Assembly (NCBI GenBank): GCA_963970005.1
Contig: CAXAMN010003780.1
Coordinates: forward strand, 1,222,369-1,286,368
From: Durusdinium trenchii
Taxonomy: Eukaryota; Sar; Dinophyceae; Suessiales; Symbiodiniaceae
Length of the DNA: 64,000 nucleotides
Direction: 5' to 3'
Both the position numbers and the translations under genes were made by a program. Numbering within the stretch: position 1 is the first letter of the stretch; every line of letters begins with the position of its first letter. Of the stretch, positions 43,405-55,252 are shown piece by piece. The notes under the pieces were generated by a model that saw only the letters and a program-made list of their open reading frames with translations, searched no databases and was not told the origin of the DNA.

Positions 43405-46400
43405 ATGGAACTTCATGTGTGCCTCCTCAGCGGCCGTTCGGTCTCTTTGACCACCGCGCTGGACGCCAGTGTCAACGATCTCACCGCCTCGGCGCAGAGC
43501 GCCTTCCGGCAGGGCTTCTTGAGCTTTGGACTCAGCAGTGGGAAGAGCGGGTGAGGATGAGCTTTCGACCATACCATACTGGGGGCATTCGTCGATCCTT
43601 TTTTCAGGATGAACCGAATTCATGGTGAAGGTGATGACATGATACTGCAGGTCATGGGTCACAGCAGGCCTCAACCCATGACATGAGAGTTGCAACGTCA
43701 AAGACCTTCAGGTTGTTGCAACTCGTCCGTTCACTCTTGGCAAACTCTAGATCTACTGACCGGGGTTTTCAATATGTCCCTTGACCAAAAATTCATTAAA
43801 AAAATCCTTGATCGAATCTCAATGAATCTCACACCGAAAAGAAGATGACAAACGATGCCAATCCAAAGCACAAGTGGGGATCGGGGTGGCTAAGAATGGA
43901 CACAAACAGTAACAAATCTTTTGCCAGCTTCATGCTTCTCCTGTTTGCCACCAAAACCACCACCACCGACTTGGTGAGTTCTGACCCTCACCGCACCAGG
44001 AGGCTCACGAACCAGGAGGGCGACTTTTTAGACCCCGCACCCTGGAGGAGTCGACCGGGTGGGACCGAGTCGAGTCGATGCACCCAGACCTCTAAGCAGC
44101 GAAACTGAGTCAAGGCGCTCTCGAGGCTGGTGCTTAAGACAGCAGCTCCTGGCGCATCAGGGAGTCAACTCTCTTTCGTGTTCAGAACGCTTCTCACAGA
44201 AGAACGGCCTCTTTTTGAAGATACGCATTGGTACCACCGGGACATGTTTTCACAACCCTTGCAACAAGTCGCCACGGATGGTCGCACCTCAAGCGGTCGA
44301 TGTTTTTGTCCGTGACAATTCACCACTCCACACTGGCCAAAATGGACGTTCCCATTGGACCGTGGCTGATCCACGTTGCTTCCGAACCGGAAAGACGAAA
44401 TACATCGAAATACCGTTCTTCCTGAAGAAATAGCCCTCTCACATCACAGAATCGTGCATGATGGCATTGCCAAATTGCCTTACTCATTGCAGGCCAGGTG
44501 GACTGCATTTCCTCTCCCAGCTGAGTAGCGGTGAGCACTTCAACCGCTGTTCCTCTCCGTTTTCGAGGCCTTTTCACTACGGGAAGCTGGATTGAAGAAT
44601 GGAGACACCTTAATGGCCGCCCGGCCGGAAGGAGGTCGTGGTCCAGGGAGTGAGTGGTGAGTGGTCGTAGTCATGTGCGGTCGCAGCATGGGAGTGCATG
44701 TATTCATGTATTCATCTACACACCCATGCTGCGCTAGAAGCAATAGCTCCAAATTCCACAAAACTCAGCGCCAAGCTTCAAGCAAGCAAGGGTACTTCTG
44801 CGCTTGACCCGTTTTGGTTGACTGAGGGAGCGTAGAGGGACGGTTGGCGAGCAGCAGAGAAACCAAACGCCTCTAAGGGCGGCCCAACTGAAACAGCATG
44901 CAGCCTGTCTTTGCAAAGTGCAAGTGAAAAAAAAAGAATGGAGCCCATGTTGGTATTTGACCATTTTGGCTCATCCAGGTTTGAATGCAATGGCCAATGG
45001 CTGTTAGCACGAAGGGACGCGTAACTGAGAATCCCCCACTGAAGAGTTGGACCATTCAGAGTAGATCTTGATGGCGCGACAGGATGAGCTGCAGACTTTC
45101 GGCCAATGAATTCACATGACATTAACGCATATGAAAGGTCTTGCACCTTTTGTTTTTTTCATGCGATCTAATTCAAAGTGTCTTCAGGATTTGTAGAGGA
45201 TGCTCCAACAGGACATGATCTTCTGAACGGCCACAACGGGTGCCGTTCCGACCCTGAGGCGATTGCGCAAAACGCACGGATGGTCGCAAGCTCGGAGCCT
45301 CGTTGCAATGGACCTCCAAAGGAAGAGCCTTTTATCATTAAATTTTACGAAAGCCAGCCGATAGGATAGGTTGAAGTTAGTGCTGCGAATGAAGTTCGTA
45401 TCAAGGAGAATCCCTCGGCCGGCGGCCAAGAAAGCTATTTTTGGTGGCTTGGTGATGCCAAAGATGCAAGGTGATGGAGGCATGAGATTGACACGAGAAT
45501 GTTGCTGAACGATTTATGTATCCATGCACATACACATCTATAGAACATGCCTCATACCAGTCACTTGCTTTGCATACAGATTTTGGTGCTCACTCCAACC
45601 TTCTCCAGTTGGAGCGGATCATACGTTCCACAACCTACCGGCCGCCATATGTAGGGTACAGGTTCCAGGTGCTATCGGCCGCCATATGTAGGGTACAGGT
45701 TACAGGTGCTATCTTTGCCAATTTTGCAGCCATATTGGTGCTATGTAGGCCCATTTTGGAGCATGTTGGGGCTATGTTGACCCATGTTGGGGCAGAGAAC
45801 AAGCAGAAGCAGAAAGTGCTAATAATGCAAGGGTACTCGGGTAGCATATCTCGCACCACGAGCCTGTGAAAACGACCTCGCGGCCATCAACATATCAAAA
45901 CGTTGAGGCGGCTATGTTGATCCTTCTTGGATTGTTTCTTTAATAATGCCCTTCATGCACGCTCTGCCCTGCGAGTTTCCAGTGCCGTATAGAACACACC
46001 CGCACTGGGTCGGCAGCTGCGGGCCCATCCCCAACCCTAGGCCTGCCCGGCCGGGGCTTGTGGCCGACGGCAACGGACAGTGGCCAAAAGACTTGTGCAA
46101 AGAAATGTGCTTTTCATTTGCTGAGAGGTCTTGATTGGGGGAGGCTAACCTTGCTGCTTCCCGATGGGGGATGGGGGTTGACTCACCTCTATTGTCCTGG
46201 CTACTGCTGGTTTGCATCATTTTGCATTGATTACCGAAGAGAACCTGCTCCATATGTCTACTACCTCCAAAGAAGGGGGAAACGAAAGCCAGGACAAACA
46301 TGCAGGGGACTTCTTCCGCGCGCAGAAATGGTCACATGGAGATGGCTGAAGGCTGGGTCAGCTATATCTTTTAAAAACTATTGTTGGCATTTGGCTTTTG

Positions 46401-49400
46401 TTGTTGGCTCGGAACCGCAGGTGACGAAGACGCGTTTGTTAGGAAAGGTTATAGGAGGTATAAACTCTTGGGAACTTTGTATCGAAAAACATCGAAGAAC
46501 AATATATATAAATATTATATGCAAACATTGAGGACAACGCAAGAAAGCACGATGTTTTTCGCTCATACTTCTTGTTTTTCTGGACCTGGCTCAATCCCCG
46601 GCCCCTCTGACTGTGACATCCGAAGAAAATCAGTTTTAGTTTTATGTTGTTCCTGCGTGCAAGGTGTTTAAATGCAACAATATCAGCCATAAGTATGACA
46701 TAACTGAAATCTGCATACTCTCTGTCAGGATTCTGTCCAGTTGCTGAATGCACGCAGGTACTTAGGTTATACCCTCTCGATGCTGAGGGGTGGTCGGTCA
46801 TTTTGTGCAACAATCCCCCAAAAAATTTCCTTTTGAACAGACGACCTGATCTTTGGCCACTCAGCCTGAGCCTGGACATCCGGGCCTCCGTGGAGGGTTG
46901 GTTCGCTGAGGATGCCTTTGCACTCTGGTGCTGTGGCGGGCGAGTGGTCACCTGGGGCGCCAAACGCGCAGGGGGAGACAGCACCATGGTGCAGGAGCAG
47001 CTGAACAATGCCGCTAGGACAACAATTGGTGGTGATGCGTTTTTTTGGGGCGTGGGAGTTGATCCACTCTGGTCAATCGACTCCCCCGAGACTGGGGCCA
47101 TGGTTTTTCATTGGTGCCAAACACAAGAGTGCCACCCAGGCACACCAAAAGTTCAAAAACACGCAGGCTCTGGAAGACTCTTGCGGCTCATTTGGCGTGC
47201 AAACAACAGAGTCAACCAGACTTTTGACCGGTGGGTGTTGACCCCGATCCATGTCTAGTATACTTTGTCTCCCACAAAGTTTTTGAATATATTAGCCCCA
47301 GCCCAACGAGTGAGCCTCAAAAAGGTGCGCTGGGCAAACAATGAGGCTGCATGCAGCTATTACGCTTGAGATTGCCATGGCATGAAAGTACGAAATGGAT
47401 ATGACAGGATATCTCTTGGTTCCCACCTCCTTCGGCTTTTCTTCGGGATCTTCCGGACTCCTCGAAACGGCCCTTGTTTGAAAGGTCGTCTTCCACGCTC
47501 CGCATGGTCTAAGGTTCAAGAGATCAAAGCCTCCGACTGGGCCTTTGCAGCCTTGCTGGCCTCTGGCTCGGTGGTTTGCTGGGGCGACCCCGAGTATGGT
47601 CTTTCGACCGGAGGGCGATGGTTGGGCAAGAGGCGATGGTTGGGGCGGAAATCCCTGAAAAGCGACACCCATGAATCCACATGACACATATATATGTTTT
47701 AGTATGTTTTAGTGTTTGGCGGGTGAGGGTTGTGAGGCACATCGAGCCTACAAAGACTTCGATGGACCCTGAACTCTATACAATATGGAAGCGGGGGTGG
47801 TGGTGTGGTGGTTTGTGCCACTCAGTGCCGCCCATCCTACCCCTCTCCGTGCTGGCTGAGGTGGCGATTGTGGCCGGGTGGAAGATCAGCTCCAGAAGCT
47901 TGAGCTAATGTCAATGTCAATGACTGTGAATGATTGTGTGTGTACAACTGTGAATGTGTGGTATTGTACTTACTAATGTCATATGTGTCACTGTGAATGA
48001 CCATAATATGACACATATGACTGACTGTGGCATTGTGGCCGCAGGTCTTGCTACAATCACCTCACCACTAGGAAATTGAGCAGCTGTATCAAGTTGCATA
48101 CCAAAAGAGTGTGATGCAAAAAGCAATGAGTGACACCAGAGTACCGCCACTATACTGTACCGCCAGAGTCTCAGAATTGCAACAGCTGGTCTTTATAGGG
48201 ACCTCGTGACATGTGGTAGATGGCTCGCCGTGTTCAAAAGCCGGCGATCGCATGTCATGGAGAAGCTTCCCAGTTGACTTCCCTCCACTCACCGGTCCCA
48301 TCAGGAGAGTGACGCAGATCCAGTCCACGGCCGGTGCTTTTAGTGCCATCCTAGACGATGGAGCTGTGATTTCCTGGGGCGACCCGAACCATGGTGGAGA
48401 CAGCAGCTGGATCGCTGCCTGGCAAGGTGGGTATGGTCATGGCCGCGGAATCGGGCAGTGGTTTCCAGCCGTCCGTTAAGACGGTGATCCTGGCCGTCCA
48501 AGAATGTTCAGGCCAAATCCTGTGTTTGTCTTTCGGACCTCTAGAATGACAAGGCGGCCAGGGAAGACTCTTGAATTATAGGACCAGGCCCTGTGGATCC
48601 CGATCCCGGGAAAAGTGGAACAGGCTGATGAATCCAGTTTGCATGGGGACCATACGAAGGATTTAGAAAATGTGGGCTTTGGGAGGTTCGGATGAGATCA
48701 AAACCCGCAAACCTCCTCCAGAATCAATCAGAATAATTGGATTTGTTGAAAAACAGCTCCAGACACCCCTTGCAAGAAGATCACCACATCCACAACCCAA
48801 GACTCAGGCCTTTGGCTACAAAGCAATTTCCACTCGGACCTTTTGGAGTCTGTCTGGGTAGATCTTTTTACTACAAGTGTTCACTCAGAGTATAGTATAG
48901 TATATATATATATACTGTAGTTGGATAAAGCTTGACTTTTCTTCACTATTTTCACAGAAGCTCCCAGGAAGATGAGCTTCAAGAGGTTCATCAACTTCAA
49001 TCTTCCTACCGTGCCTTTGCTGCGCTGCTGTTGGATGGCTCAGTTTGTGCCTGGGGTGACCCTGCCTTTGGCGGGGACTGTCAGCAGGTGAGAGAGCAGC
49101 TGGTGGATGTGTGCGCGAGGCTTGGCAGGAAAGAAAACATGCACCTTCACAGAGCCGAAAGTTCCTGAAAAAACATGGGCGCGGCAGTTCTATTGTATCA
49201 GGTGATGAAGTTGAACATAGAACGTGAAAACCACCTGTTTGTGGAGGAAGACATCTTCCAGTGGTCCATTGTCAGGTTGTATAAATATATGTTTAAGGTC
49301 AAGGAGTAGTATACCTAGTTTTTGGTCATGCCATGTCCCATGTGATTGGGCAAGTGCTTGGTGGTGCGGCTTCTCCCAACCAGGTGATGATCAAGTAGAT

Positions 49401-52400
49401 CAACGGAATAAAGCACTCATGGGCCTGTGGCTTTTCACCTGAGACCTGTTCATTGCAAACCGTTGTTGGTCAAAACAAAGCCCCCAAATCACTGACTTTT
49501 TGTGATCATATGCGGATTGACATGTTGGGCTACACCACAGATCGCCACAGTACCAAGATAGGTTGGCAAAGACCACTAGAGACAAGACAAGCATTGCAAT
49601 ACATTTAGCAACCTTTTGCCTCGATTTGCTTCAAGTGACACATGTGTGGCATGCGCGGCACGGCTGAGGATTCAGTCGAACTTGGGTGCGTTCGCAGCCA
49701 TTCGACGAGATGGGTCAGTGGTGACCTGGGGAGATGCCGAAGGTGGTGGCCAAATGAACTTGGCCCTGCAAGGCGGGAAGAGTTCCAGCTAACGAAAGCA
49801 AACAACTGAGTAGCGACGCAAAAGGAGGAATCATAAGCGGTCTCCGTCAGTTGTGATACGTTGTGATGTACGGGAAGCTCATGCGGATACTCAGAATACA
49901 TGTCTTCTCTTGCTGGGCGTTGCTTCTGGTCCGGCGAGGTTTGAAATTGCATTGAATCCTATTCACCATCAAACATGTTCAGATCTGTTTCTGAGAGGTT
50001 GCTAAGGTTCCTTCAGAGTGTTTGAGTCTACTGGCTTCTTCCGCATGAATGAAAAGGATGGAAATCCAGCCTAATGCTTTAAAAAATTTTGTGAGAAAGC
50101 TCCACAAAGCTTTTTGTAGTGTGAACATGTGTGAACATGTTCAAAGAGTTGTATGCGGCTCCCTATGGCACGGCCTAACCCCCACCAGGCGAGCTACGAC
50201 ACGTTTGCTGCATCCAATCGACTGCCTGGGCCTTCGCAGCGGTCGCGGGTGCCACGCGGCGTGTGGTGACCTGGGGACGCTCGGGCTACGGCGGCGATTT
50301 GGCCCAGCAGCTGGAGGTGGAACATGGCTGGGCATGGTCGAGTCATTTTGGGGGGCCTTCCGTGTGATTGGATCGATATTATTTGGGTCAACACCCGCTT
50401 CCAGGGGAAGTTGATCTTCTGTCCAACGTCATGTCTTCGGTGGGGATGTGGGTGTTCATTGTGCAAGTATTTTTGTTGGCTGCTACTGCTACTGCTTCTA
50501 CAAGGACTGCTAGGGTGCCTATTTCATGACATCCATCCGCTGAATAATTTGATCGATTACCGGCTGGGCCAAGTTGGCCTATGATCGAGTAAGCCAAATG
50601 TTGCAGTTGCCCACAAGATCCATCAATCTGATTACTGATTACAATATACTTGTTTGAACCATTGAAAACCAGAAACAAGGCAGAGGCTCACCTTGTGTTG
50701 TTGTATGTTGCTGTGATGCCTTTTGGACACTCCCATCAATTTGGTGAGGTCCTCATTATTTAGCATCAGGGACGATGGAACACTCTTGCTGCTAAGTGGA
50801 ATTTAGTTGAAGTCATTTTCCAGTGTAACCTTCTACCCTTGGAGAACTGACGTTTTCCACGGGTGGCATCACCTGCAGCAGGTCTGGCTGGGCAACTAGT
50901 TAGTAAGTAGACAAAACAAGGGGGTGGCCTGAGACACTTGCTTTTGCCATTGGCCTCCAGGGTGTCCTGGAAATCCAAGCATCAGAGCGTGCCTTTGCTG
51001 CGCTGCTCAAAGATGGCGCCTCGGGTTTTCACAGTTGCTGAAGGAGCAAGATCCAAGCCAAGAGTCTTCAGTGTCCCATTATTGGCAGATCGGATGGCAC
51101 TATGGTTAGAGTATAACAGAATACCCCTTTTTGGCTCAGTGCTTCCTCCAACACAGCCCCCGCCGTCATGGCATGGCGGAAATCAACCAGAGCCAGGAAC
51201 AAGGTGATAATCAAGAGCCAAATATTTGTAATGGGGGTTAACCTACAAAGCTGTCCATGATTGTAGGAACTATATTTATAATGCTACCCAATAAATAGTA
51301 CAGATATATGTGTATATAGATCTATCTCGAGACCCATCCGGTGGACTACTTACGTCCAACATTGAATTCCGGGATGTAGTTGTTGAGATGCTAAGAGTTC
51401 TCAGAAAGGACCACTCACTCACCCACCCACTCACTCTCTCTCTCTCTCTCTCTCACTCGCTCATTCACTCACCCATGAGCCTGAACTGAGAGTAAGGCAA
51501 AGGAAAGCATGATCCACTCCAAAATTAGAACCACTCCCTCACCAGGCCAATGTTGGTGTTACTCCCTCACCACTCGCAGCATCGAACCAATTCAATCAGT
51601 CACCGTTTGGACTCGACTCGTCGGGCCCTCAGGGCGTGTGGTCACCTGGGGGTTTCCTGGCTTTGGCGGTGACAGCAGCAGGGTCCGAGATCAGCAGCTC
51701 GGCGAGATTCGCTGGGCGGGTTGGTTCCAAGCCCTCGCACCCGACTTGGCTTGATCTTTTTGTGAAGGGCCTATATATACTTACATAATTATATATATAT
51801 ATACAGTTCTCCTCCTTAATTTCGTCAACATGAGAACTCCGCGTCTTTTGTTCTGGACTGTGGAGCCCAGACTTGAGAGGGTGACTCCCTTCGGCTTGCA
51901 ACACCAGAAGCACAAACTGGTGGTGATTTTTTTCCATATGGAGTTGCCTGCCGTCCCAAGAAGAGAATCAAGCCTACGGGGATTTATCTCACTGTCCACC
52001 CAGACCAGCCAGCATAGATTTGTGCGAAGAGATGCGCTATTGGTGCATCTTTTACATGCATATCTCAAGATTCAGGGTTCAGACTACAGCAAGGCTAGCT
52101 ATGCAAAACAACTCAAAGTTCTTGTAAGTATATGCGATTCTCTTGAAAGTAGTGCAAGAAACTTGTGGATTTCAGAAAGATTTGGACAGCTTCGGAAGGG
52201 ATCAAGTTTGGCCATTGGAGGTATTTGATTTATGATGATTTATGAAATGGAAAGGCCCGGCAACCACCAAGAATGGTTTCGTTTAAACATATTGGACGTT
52301 TTTTCGCCATCCCAAGGCTCTATGACGTGCACCAGATCCAGTCCACTGTCGCCGCCTTCGCCGCGGTGCGCACCGCAGCCCGACTCGACCCGGCCGGGCC

Positions 52401-53993
52401 GTGGATGGCATGGCCATGGCATGGCCCTGATGACTCGGATGACCATGTGTGAAATCCGAAGACCATGACTCAGTGTGAACCTCACCTTCGATTGTTCCAG
52501 GGAGTGCAGATGTCCTGGAATTGTGTATATATATATATAGTATTTTATATAGGATCATGATGAGTCAAGAACTCTACAACTTTGCATGGCAGAGTCCTCC
52601 AGTCTGCAAAAGCAGGATCCTCCAGCAAAGTAAACCAACATGACACCACCTGGTATAGAAAGCGGGAAGTCCAGTCCAGTCTTGAGTCTTCCAACTATTT
52701 CGAGGCATGTTTTGTTGAGTCTTATGATGTTCGGTTATGCTGTGTCTCAAAAAGAGGACTTGCCAGAAAGAACCTGGACCTGGACATTTACTTCCTTCTC
52801 CGTTTTGAGACCTCCCTTCAAGACCCAAGGCGAAAGGAAAGTCTTTTGAAAGCTCAAATGGGGCATCTCTAGACCTAACTTCCTCAGGATGGCTCAGTGG
52901 TTACCTGGGGTGACCCCGAGCACGGTGGCGACAGCAGCAACCTCCAGGAGCGGCTCGGTATTTCGAGACAGCACTAGCTTTGGATCGGTATGTTTGTTTG
53001 TTTGGATGACAGGTGTATGCCTCTTGCCCGTTCCAGGAGCGCTTGGTGGAGGTCCAGCAGATCCAGTCGACCTTGAGCGCCTTCGCAGCGCTGCGAAAGG
53101 AGATTTCTCTTCCGGGGTGTTGGATGCATTTTCGTCAGAGATTGAAGGGCACCTCGGTTTCAGGATGGGTCCAGTTTACTGCTTTGGGGATCTTTTGGGG
53201 CTGACGTTCTCAAGTGGTGGGCTGTAACTTGCGGACCCACCATCTTGCACCACTCTGAGTCAAACAGAGTCTTGGCTTCGTACTGCGCAGTGGAACTGAT
53301 GATCCGAACATCTATATACACAGATGTTGGTGCGCCATCCACGGCAACAGGATGGCTCAGTGGTGACCTGGGGCAGTCGCTATGGAGGTGGTGATAGCGC
53401 CAAGGTGCAAGATCAGCTGAAGAGACTTGGTGGTGCTTTGATAAAAACATGATACTGGATATACCGGGTGCTCGCGGCTAGAGAGAATCCTAGGTTTAGT
53501 TGCCGGTGGAAAAGGACAAATCCTCAGGATTTCAGAGCAAAGCAGCTAAGACATGGGAGGATGACATGGAGCCACGAACATCAACCAGCCTCCGCTAGGA
53601 AAAACCGACCGAGACTGGTGCCTCAGGTTTCTCTAGCATCATCTAGATCACGTCCTAGCAATTTGCTCATCATGATGTCAGGTCCTGTTGTTGTGTGCCA
53701 TACTTGTTTGGGATGCTGGGCCACAGTCCAGCTTGAACCTCCCAAAGCCTTACCCAAACTACACGGTAATTTGATATTTGGAACTTGGCAACGACACGAT
53801 CGAAAGCACAGGGAAACTTCCCACAGCCACACCAGCACTTGCAGACACGCAGACACGGAGGGAGCGGGATCGGGAGAGAGAGAGAGAGCCAGTGAGCCAT
53901 CCGGGGGCTCTCGCATGGCAGCGCGGTCGTCTCTGAGGGATGTCCAGCAGATTGCGGCCTCCAGAGACGACTTCGTGGCCATGACGCTGGAAG
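43405..53993 (+). CDS. RCC1/HERC-type repeat protein gene, at least 15 exons
   Basis: Exon 1 (43405-43550, GT donor) starts MELHVCLLSGRSVSLTTALD, the ubiquitin-like N-terminus I recall for dinoflagellate HERC-like proteins. Repeats follow with cores (V/I)(V/I)(T/S/C/A)WG...GGD: 46841-about 47010, 47514-47598 plus 47861-about 47904, 48305-48426, 48958-about 49110, 49636-49772, 50189-50316, 50961-51015 plus 51633-about 51695, 52317-52374 plus 52888-52947, 53037-53099 plus 53351-about 53428, and about 53932-53993. Each blade has an IQS--AFAA half and a DGSVVTWGDP-GGDSS half. Many junctions are proven by phase: GAG TAT G/GT GGC across a GT-AG intron, and GAT G/GG CGT across a GC-AG intron. Nine WG cores give a likely beta-propeller. 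The ligand is unknown. The rest of the ubiquitin-like part and the 3' end were not found; the gene may continue into the 400-N gap. Confidence 0.8.
44961..44973 (+). promoter_or_regulatory. 13-base match to the dinoflagellate spliced leader
   Basis: CCATTTTGGCTCA matches 13 consecutive bases from the middle of the 22-base dinoflagellate spliced leader. The next bases (TCCAG) differ from the leader's end (AG). It lies inside the long first intron of the RCC1-repeat gene, on the same strand. By chance this match is expected about 0.002 times in both strands of the window. It could be a relict leader from a retroposed transcript. Confidence 0.4.
45639..45712. repeat. two tandem copies of a 37-bp unit
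   Basis: CGGCCGCCATATGTAGGGTA and the following 17 bases are repeated at 45676 with one difference. The next 100 bp carry related TGTTGGGGC and CCCATTTTGG words. It is intronic in the RCC1-repeat gene. Confidence 0.9.
49222..49280. mobile_element. diverged MITE-like copy inside an intron
   Basis: GAAAACCACCTGTTTGTGGAGG and then TCTTCCAGTGGTCCATTGTC correspond to the centre of the element at 60365-60464. Terminal repeats are not preserved. It lies in an intron of the RCC1-repeat gene. Confidence 0.4.
51426..51460. repeat. (TC)n microsatellite
   Basis: CTCTCTCT run flanked by CACTCACT words, intronic in the RCC1-repeat gene. Confidence 0.9.
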
Positions 53994-54167
53994 GTGAGGT
54001 CTTTCGACGGACTCGAGGGTTTCGGGACAAGCCCACATGTCTTTTGGTGGAAAGATTTGGACAGATTCGGAACGGATCATGGTAGCCAGGTAGCCAAGCC
54101 ATAAAGCTCATGACTTCGGGAATCTTGTTGGAACATGTTCGAACTGGTGTGTATATCACATAATTTC

Positions 54168-54227
54168 ACATCTAATGTTCGCTACTAGGAACAAGTGCAT
54201 CGCTTCTAGTAACAAGTGCCTTACTAG
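54168..54227 (-). repeat. TACTAG-type dispersed repeat, copy 3, cut by gap
   Basis: AATGTTCGCTACTAGGAACA and following bases are the reverse complement of the left end of the 9775 copy and run straight into the Ns. The gap most likely hides the rest of this repeat. Confidence 0.85.
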
Positions 54228-54627
54228 NNNNNNNNNNNNNNNNNNNNNNNNNNNNNNNNNNNNNNNNNNNNNNNNNNNNNNNNNNNNNNNNNNNNNNNNN
54301 NNNNNNNNNNNNNNNNNNNNNNNNNNNNNNNNNNNNNNNNNNNNNNNNNNNNNNNNNNNNNNNNNNNNNNNNNNNNNNNNNNNNNNNNNNNNNNNNNNNN
54401 NNNNNNNNNNNNNNNNNNNNNNNNNNNNNNNNNNNNNNNNNNNNNNNNNNNNNNNNNNNNNNNNNNNNNNNNNNNNNNNNNNNNNNNNNNNNNNNNNNNN
54501 NNNNNNNNNNNNNNNNNNNNNNNNNNNNNNNNNNNNNNNNNNNNNNNNNNNNNNNNNNNNNNNNNNNNNNNNNNNNNNNNNNNNNNNNNNNNNNNNNNNN
54601 NNNNNNNNNNNNNNNNNNNNNNNNNNN
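54228..54627. other. 400-N assembly gap
   Basis: Four hundred Ns, bordered left by a dispersed repeat and right by a C run. Any open frame across it is meaningless. The last exons of the RCC1-repeat gene could be lost here. Confidence 0.99.
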
Positions 54628-54834
54628 CCCCCCCCTTGGCCTCAAGTACATAATATATATAATACTGTACGGTCCACATATATATAATATCCACATATAT
54701 ATATAGGATCATGTCCATGCCTGCTGGGGAAGGGGCACCGTTGTGTGGCAAAGGCTGTGGGTTCTTTTATGTTTACTGCAGACCCTCAAAACCAGCTCGG
54801 GTAATATGCAAGATATGCACGTACGAAGCAAGAT

Positions 54835-55113
54835 TTGGAGGTTCGTGCAATGGAAAACATGTACGAGCGAAACGACCAGCAAAGCGACGCCAATACTGCG
54901 GGGTTCCTCACCCCAGCGACCGTTTTTGTTCCTTCAGTAGTTCCAAAAGGTTGCGGCCTGTCATGGCTAGTTCGATGCTACACCGAGCTGCCTGTGAATG
55001 CCTTTTCTGCGGTGGAACGAACGCGCAGAAAAGAGACCACATGGCCGGCGCGTGCGGCGTACGTTCGGCTGAAGGATGTGGGAAAGAAGGAGGCTGAGCT
55101 TAGGAAGTCATAG
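54835..55113 (+). CDS. possible exon(s) between the RCC1 and RRM genes
   Basis: The frame reads VRAMENMYERNDQQSDANTA with GFLTPATVFVP, and later ARAAYVRLKDVGKKEAELRK before a stop at 55113. Both ends look coding while the middle is uncertain. A second frame on the same strand is rich in Cys and Arg and less plausible. It may be a 3' exon of the RCC1-repeat gene, a 5' exon of the RRM gene, or separate. Confidence 0.35.
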   Translation: MEVRAMENMYERNDQQSDANTAGFLTPATVFVPSVVPKGCGLSWLVRCYTELPVNAFSAVERTRRKETTWPARAAYVRLKDVGKKEAELRKS

Positions 55114-55252
55114 GAAGAGAGTTGTGGCAGATGTTCTGCCAATTCTCACAAAGCGGAACCAGGCCAGGTGCTTTTTCAAATGTACTGGAGCGTGACACGA
55201 TTCTGTCACGATTGGCCATGCCATGAGCCAGGGATTTTTCCACATAGCCCAG

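Noticed and set aside
46439-47101. 220-codon minus-strand frame
   Set aside because: It runs antisense over a well-supported RCC1-repeat exon (46841-47010) and has no motif of its own.
53468-54085. 205-codon plus-strand frame as an independent gene
   Set aside because: Only its part near 53932-53993 is credible and it belongs to the RCC1-repeat gene; the rest is intron-like with a GA microsatellite.
54172-54751. Open frames of 170-175 codons on both strands
   Set aside because: Most of their length is the 400-N gap, so there is no sequence behind them.
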